Of a stretch of DNA of 64,000 nucleotides, positions 60,086-64,000 are shown one piece after another; the stretch's first letter is position 1; each line of letters starts with the position of its first letter. The position numbers were made by a program, and so were the translations under genes. Under the pieces are notes generated by a model, which saw nothing but the letters and a program-made list of their open reading frames with translations, was not told the DNA's origin and did no database searches. Source of the DNA: Roseobacter denitrificans OCh 114. Lineage in GTDB: Bacteria > Pseudomonadota > Alphaproteobacteria > Rhodobacterales > Rhodobacteraceae. The stretch is taken from NCBI RefSeq assembly GCF_000014045.1, contig NC_008209.1, positions 705,001 to 769,000 of the forward strand. Reading direction: 5' to 3'.

Positions 60086-61498
60086 ATGCTTGACGTCTTT
60101 AGCGCAGAGATGCTCGCACGTATCCAATTCGCGTTTACGGTGTCGTTCCATATCATCTTCCCCGCCTTTTCGATCGGTCTGGCCAGCTACCTCGCTGTGC
60201 TGAAAGCATTGTGGATGCGGACACGGGACGAGACGTATCTGACGCTCTTCAACTACTGGAAAAAGATCTTCGCCGTGGCTTTTGGCATGGGCGTCGTGTC
60301 GGGCATCGTGATGTCGTATCAGTTTGGCACCAACTGGTCGGTGTTCTCGGATTTGGCCGGACCCGTTGTTGGTCCACTGATGGCTTATGAAGTTCTGTCC
60401 GCCTTCTTTCTTGAAGCAGGGTTCCTCGGGATCATGCTCTTTGGGCGCGAACGGGTGGGCGAGAAACTGCATATGTTTGCCACGGCCATGGTGGCTTTTG
60501 GCACGCTGATGTCAGCGACTTGGATCTTGTCGGTGAACAGCTGGATGCAGACGCCTGCAGGATTTTCGATCAACGAGGTCGGTCAATTCGTGCCGGAAGA
60601 CTGGTGGCAGATCGTTTTCAACCCGTCTTTCCCCTATCGCCTGGCCCACATGGTCCTTGCGGCCTTCCTGACCACTGCGCTTGTTGTCGGCGCTGTCGGA
60701 GCCGTGCATCTGCTCCGCGATAAGACCGATCAGCACGCGCGGCGCATGTTCTCCATGGCGATGTGGATGGCCTTCATTGTTACGCCGATCCAGATCTTTG
60801 CTGGCCATGAGCACGGGCTCAATACGCTTGAGCTTCAACCGGTCAAGATCATGGCGATGGAGGGCCACTACGAAAGCCACCCCGAAGGTTGGGCACCGCT
60901 CTACCTGTTTGGCATTCCAAATGATGCGGAACAACGCCTTGACTACACGCTTAGCATTCCCGGTCTCGGCAACCTCATCTTTGAAAAACCGCTTGATAAG
61001 CCTGTGATGGGGCTCGACACGGTCCCCGACGAAGACCAGCCGCCCGTGGGCATTGTATTCTGGTCTTTCCGTGTGATGGTCGGGCTTGGGTTCGTGATGC
61101 TGGGTCTTGGGGTTTGGTCGGCATGGTCGCGCTGGCGTGGCACGCTGTTTGACGCACCCTGGTTACTTCGTGCCAGCATTCTCATGGGGCCAACCGGATT
61201 TGTGGCCGTTCTTGCAGGGTGGATCACCACGGAGGTGGGGCGTCAGCCCTATACGGTCTACGGCTTCTTGCGGACCTCAGACAGCCTCGCGCCCGTCGAT
61301 GCGCCCGCAGTCGCTACATCGCTTGTGGCCTTTATCATCGTGTATTTTGCCGTCTTTGGCGCGGGCACCGTCTACATCCTGCGGATGATGAACAAGCCGC
61401 CCGCGACGCCAAAACTTGGCCTGCGCGATGGACCGATCCGCACTGCAGGGATCACCCCGGCCCCACAAGTCGACCCCGACTTTATCCCCGGCGAATAA
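60086..61498 (+). CDS. cioA: cytochrome bd-type (cyanide-insensitive) quinol oxidase subunit I
   Basis: 470 residues, about nine membrane helices. FAFTVSFHIIFPAFSIGLASYLA (heme ligand His near 24), GVVSGIVMSYQFGTNWSVFSD (about 62-82), the conserved Glu in AYEVLSAFFLEAGFLGIMLFG and the Q-loop with GHEHGL and AMEGHYESHPEGWAPLYLFG are typical. The short Q-loop and TTEVGRQPYTVYGFLRTSDSLAP identify the CIO branch, known to resist cyanide and sulfide. The start codon is preceded by GAGAG at a short distance; an extra ATG at the same site is not present. Confidence 0.94.
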   Translation: MLDVFSAEMLARIQFAFTVSFHIIFPAFSIGLASYLAVLKALWMRTRDETYLTLFNYWKKIFAVAFGMGVVSGIVMSYQFGTNWSVFSDLAGPVVGPLMAYEVLSAFFLEAGFLGIMLFGRERVGEKLHMFATAMVAFGTLMSATWILSVNSWMQTPAGFSINEVGQFVPEDWWQIVFNPSFPYRLAHMVLAAFLTTALVVGAVGAVHLLRDKTDQHARRMFSMAMWMAFIVTPIQIFAGHEHGLNTLELQPVKIMAMEGHYESHPEGWAPLYLFGIPNDAEQRLDYTLSIPGLGNLIFEKPLDKPVMGLDTVPDEDQPPVGIVFWSFRVMVGLGFVMLGLGVWSAWSRWRGTLFDAPWLLRASILMGPTGFVAVLAGWITTEVGRQPYTVYGFLRTSDSLAPVDAPAVATSLVAFIIVYFAVFGAGTVYILRMMNKPPATPKLGLRDGPIRTAGITPAPQVDPDFIPGE

Positions 61499-61510
61499 GG
61501 AGCATACGCA

Positions 61511-62512
61511 ATGGTTTTTGATCTTGCATTCATCTGGGCTGGGCTGATTGCCTTCGCCGTCTTGACCTATGTGGTCCTTGACGGTTTCGATCTTGGTATC
61601 GGTATCCTGTTCCCGTTCGGAAAATCTGAACGGGACAGAGATCTGATGATGAATTCTGTCGCCCCCGTTTGGGACGGCAACGAAACTTGGCTGGTGCTGG
61701 GGGGCGGTGGCCTCTTTGCGGTCTTCCCTCTGGCCTACGCCATCGTCATGCCTGCGCTTTACATGCCGATTACTTTGATGCTGCTGGCTTTGGTATTTCG
61801 AGGTGTGTCTTTTGAATACCGCTGGCGGACTGAAAGGAAGGGGCTGTGGGATGCGGCCTTCTTCGGTGGATCACTCGTCGCCGCATTTTGTCAAGGGATC
61901 GCCCTCGGTGCATTGGTGCAGGGCATTGAGATTGAGGGCCGTAACTATTCAGGGGGATGGTTCGACTGGCTTACACCGTTTTCGGTGCTCACTGGTCTTG
62001 CGGTTGTTGTTGGTTACGCGCTGCTCGGTGCAACTTGGCTGGTGCTGAAAACCGAAGGCGATCTGCGGGTTCAAATGCGCGGTTATGCCTGGTGGCTTGG
62101 AGCCGCAACGCTCGGGGTGATCGGTGTCGTCAGCATCCTCACGCCATTTCAGGACCCAGTGTATTTCGAGCGCTGGTTCAATCTTCCTGGAAGCCTCTGG
62201 TCCATGATTGTGCCTGTGCTGATGGCTGCCCTCTCGTGGTCATTCTTTACAGGCCTCAACGACCAAAATGATGTGCGCCCATTCCTGTCCGCGCTTGGCT
62301 TCTTTGTTGTCAGCTTCATCGGAATTGGGATCAGCTTCTTTCCAATGATGGTGCCGCCATCTCTGACGATCTGGCAGGCCGCAGCCCCTGACAGCAGCCT
62401 TGCGTTTGCATTGGTCGGTGCTGTCATCTTGATCCCGATCATCCTCGCCTACACGGCTTACGCCTACTGGGTGTTTCGGGGCAAAATGGACCCGTCAGAG
62501 GGGTATCACTGA
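61511..62512 (+). CDS. cioB: cytochrome bd-type (cyanide-insensitive) quinol oxidase subunit II
   Basis: 333 residues, eight membrane helices. LDGFDLGIGILFPFG (about 24-38), APVWDGNETWLVLGGGGLFAVFPLAYA (about 52-78) and FRGVSFEYRW are subunit II hallmarks. 12 bp after cioA, with AAGGAG upstream. The stop is fused to the start of the third subunit (TGATG). Confidence 0.94.
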   Translation: MVFDLAFIWAGLIAFAVLTYVVLDGFDLGIGILFPFGKSERDRDLMMNSVAPVWDGNETWLVLGGGGLFAVFPLAYAIVMPALYMPITLMLLALVFRGVSFEYRWRTERKGLWDAAFFGGSLVAAFCQGIALGALVQGIEIEGRNYSGGWFDWLTPFSVLTGLAVVVGYALLGATWLVLKTEGDLRVQMRGYAWWLGAATLGVIGVVSILTPFQDPVYFERWFNLPGSLWSMIVPVLMAALSWSFFTGLNDQNDVRPFLSALGFFVVSFIGIGISFFPMMVPPSLTIWQAAAPDSSLAFALVGAVILIPIILAYTAYAYWVFRGKMDPSEGYH

Positions 62513-62619
62513 TGACACGTCCTCTGCTTCGCAAATGGGTCTGGTTTATTGGATTGTGGATCGCCAGCGTCGTGGCGCTGGCGACGGTGGCAATGCTTAT
62601 TCGGACCGTCATACTTTGA
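62512..62619 (+). CDS. DUF2474-type small third subunit of the bd oxidase (CydX-like)
   Basis: 35 residues starting MTRPLLRKWVWFIGLWIAS, one membrane helix. Overlaps the cioB stop in TGATG, so it is translationally coupled. DUF2474 proteins with the KWxWFxxLW pattern are the third subunit of CIO-type oxidases in proteobacteria. A terminator-like hairpin follows at 62719-62753. Confidence 0.85.
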   Translation: MTRPLLRKWVWFIGLWIASVVALATVAMLIRTVIL

Positions 62620-63002
62620 ATTGCAGGTATCTAAGGCAATTACTGCTATCGTGCAGTCCGTTGATCCTACAAACGATACCGAGACTGTGACCGGCGTATC
62701 AAAAATGTATCAAAAACGCGAAAACCGCTAAGCCATTGCTCAGTGGTTTTTCGTTTCCGATCAATCTGTGGGGAGTCATGCAGGTTTTCCACAATGGATA
62801 GCCTAACCCACTGTTCCCAAATAGCTTTGGCTACTAAAAGAGTCACTAGTGTCGCCACAATCGTCAATAGGACTTTCCTCAACGCTGAGCCAGCCAGTAC
62901 ACATGAATTAAGAAACGTAATACTGCCAAAGTCCTTGCAGTGGGGTCCAATGACCGATCACGATCGCTTGGTAGTCAGAGTTTTGCGGGTCTTGCCGTCA
63001 GC
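62620..63002. other. intergenic region with terminator
   Basis: Apart from the terminator no supportable gene. A 71-codon minus-strand frame (62667-62882, TTG start) has one hydrophobic segment but runs through the terminator and lacks a ribosome site, so it was not called. Confidence 0.45.
62719..62753 (+). terminator. intrinsic terminator after the bd oxidase operon
   Basis: Imperfect stem CGAAAACCGCTAAG with CTCAGTGGTTTTTCG around GCCATTG, followed by TTT. About 100 bp after the DUF2474 stop. Confidence 0.65.
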
Positions 63003-64000
63003 TCACAGTTTTGCGTACGCGTCAAGATAATGCTCGGCTTCCGAGCGGACGTAGATGCAGCTTACACCCGTCGGAAGACTGATGGGCTGAACCTTGTATC
63101 TTCTAAGATCGTGCAAAACACGCAACGGGTGCGTTCCAGTTTGCGCAGCGATGCATCCCAGAGTCAAAAAACTTGACTCAAAACGGTCGACCTCCTCAAA
63201 GGAAACGATCTTCATTGGCCTTCTATTACGAGGGTGTTTCACATGTGTGACTTCAATAATGCCCTCTCGCACGAGACAGGCCATCGTACTGGTATTGATA
63301 CGCCATCTTTTGAAAGCTTCTGCTTGAGTTAAGCCTTCCAATGGTGGGCCCTCAAGAGCGTCCAGGACGTCTCGCTGGCGAGCAATCAGAGCAGACAATC
63401 CTGGTTTCTTGGGATGGCGACCGACAAATGGCAACTTGCGGTCCAATGCTGCAAGTATGATGTCGACAGTAGTACAAGCGCATCGATTGGGAAGCTCAGA
63501 AATCAAGAACTGCTCTTTCGAAGGATGATCAACGCGGACGGAATTTTCAAAGACACGTTCAGTCAGTTGTACCACAGCTCCGCGTTCAAACCTTCGCGCC
63601 ATGCCCGGAAGCTCGAAAAACACTTGGAGAAGGTCAGCTTCAACGAGTTCATCAAGCCTATACCACTTCATGCCAAGGACTGCCCCAGCCTGCTTCTCAT
63701 TCCATGATTCTGCGTACCTTGCCAACCAGGGACCGTAGAGTTTCGCGGACACGCAATTGTTTTGATCCGGTGGTGGTAGGCGTTGCAGACCATTCTGTTC
63801 TCTGATGGTGTTGAAGAGCCGGCGAACGCGAATGTGATCAATGCCGTACTGGTGAGACACAGACATTACGGAATGAAGCTTGCGTTGTTTGCAACGTCGC
63901 CCGAGCACAACTTGACCGGTCGCGACCGGATAGGCCTCCTCGATAAAATCCCTAACGCATTTCAGCAGCGAGGTTACGCCTTGCCTATCAACCAGAGTAC
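63003..64000 (-). CDS. TniQ-like protein, C-terminal part (5' end outside window)
   Basis: At least 332 residues; the frame is open to the window edge on the right. It shows the TniQ-family plan: VRDFIEEAYPVATGQVVLG then RRCKQRKLHSVMSVSHQYGIDHIRVRRL (the HSV...YGI..xRVRRL DNA-binding unit, within the first 70 visible residues), followed by a second helix-turn-helix (EKQAGAVLGMKWYRLDELVEADLL), and a third near the end with VKHPRNRRPMKIVSFEEVDRFE. TniQ proteins are target-selection partners of Tn7/Tn5053-type transposases. Paralogue of the 48.8 kb gene. It is the only visible gene of whatever element lies beyond the window. Confidence 0.65.
   Translation of the reverse strand, partial: TLVDRQGVTSLLKCVRDFIEEAYPVATGQVVLGRRCKQRKLHSVMSVSHQYGIDHIRVRRLFNTIREQNGLQRLPPPDQNNCVSAKLYGPWLARYAESWNEKQAGAVLGMKWYRLDELVEADLLQVFFELPGMARRFERGAVVQLTERVFENSVRVDHPSKEQFLISELPNRCACTTVDIILAALDRKLPFVGRHPKKPGLSALIARQRDVLDALEGPPLEGLTQAEAFKRWRINTSTMACLVREGIIEVTHVKHPRNRRPMKIVSFEEVDRFESSFLTLGCIAAQTGTHPLRVLHDLRRYKVQPISLPTGVSCIYVRSEAEHYLDAYAKL

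Noticed and set aside
62667..62882. 71-codon minus-strand frame with a hydrophobic N-terminus
   Set aside because: TTG start without ribosome site and it crosses the bd operon terminator.

Overview
The window looks like the chromosome of a Roseobacter-group alphaproteobacterium (Rhodobacteraceae). Supporting signs are an rrn operon with tRNA-Ala(UGC) in the spacer and an enlarged 23S helix 9, a TRAP transporter locus, GntP plus patatin genes, a PhoX phosphatase, a DUF442-SQR fusion and a CIO-type bd oxidase. The species cannot be fixed. The striking property is the mixture of intact operons with visibly decayed genes (single nonsense codons, frameshifts, internal deletions) and scraps of mobile elements, as expected of a plastic, IS-rich roseobacter genome. 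Part of the single-base damage could instead be assembly error.

Layout. 1-3.6 kb: 3' part of an rrn operon (tRNA-Ala, 23S, 5S). 3.6-6.4 kb: gene-poor, one unrecognised protein. 6.4-8.4 kb (minus): DUF4149, ubiG (frameshifted), ICMT-like membrane methyltransferase. 8.4-8.7 kb: tniB remnant. 8.85-14.3 kb: TRAP transporter (dctPQM), FCD-type GntR regulator and DHDPS-family aldolase (minus), divergent from a PfkB kinase, forming a catabolic locus of unknown substrate. 14.6-14.9 kb: IS6-family transposase remnant. 15.0-23.15 kb (plus): TPP riboswitch and an 11-gene thiamine operon (thiDOSGEF, thiYZX transporter, two tenA types). 23.3-23.5 kb: a second IS6 remnant.

23.7-31.4 kb is a gene graveyard: arcA and arcD, an RND efflux pair and a DUF900 esterase all carry lesions. 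31.5-34.4 kb (minus): DUF1622, GntP permease and patatin, with a near-perfect 21-bp palindrome upstream. 35-37 kb: PhoX. 37.5-42.2 kb (minus): GldA/F/G-type ABC exporter plus DUF4340. 42.4-46.9 kb (minus): groESL with a perfect CIRCE operator, an htrA fragment fused to a deleted htpG, and htpX. 47-48.2 kb: a 57-residue membrane protein, an EF-hand protein and an MFS remnant. 48.7-51.2 kb: TniQ-like gene, dead tyrosine recombinase, and an IS110 fragment inserted in an IS3 orfA fragment.

51.8-62.6 kb is the most coherent and interesting part: a sulfide/persulfide and respiratory-stress module. On the minus strand lie an NsrR-like Rrf2 regulator and a Crp/Fnr regulator, then DUF2892, PmpA, PmpB, ETHE1 persulfide dioxygenase, DUF442-SQR, SulP and DUF2798. 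On the plus strand lie a peroxiredoxin (with an amber codon), a DsrE-like exported protein and cyanide-insensitive bd oxidase CioA/CioB with a 35-residue third subunit. An identical 15-bp palindrome lies upstream of both arms, tying them into one candidate regulon. 63.0-64.0 kb: C-terminal part of a second TniQ-like gene running off the window.
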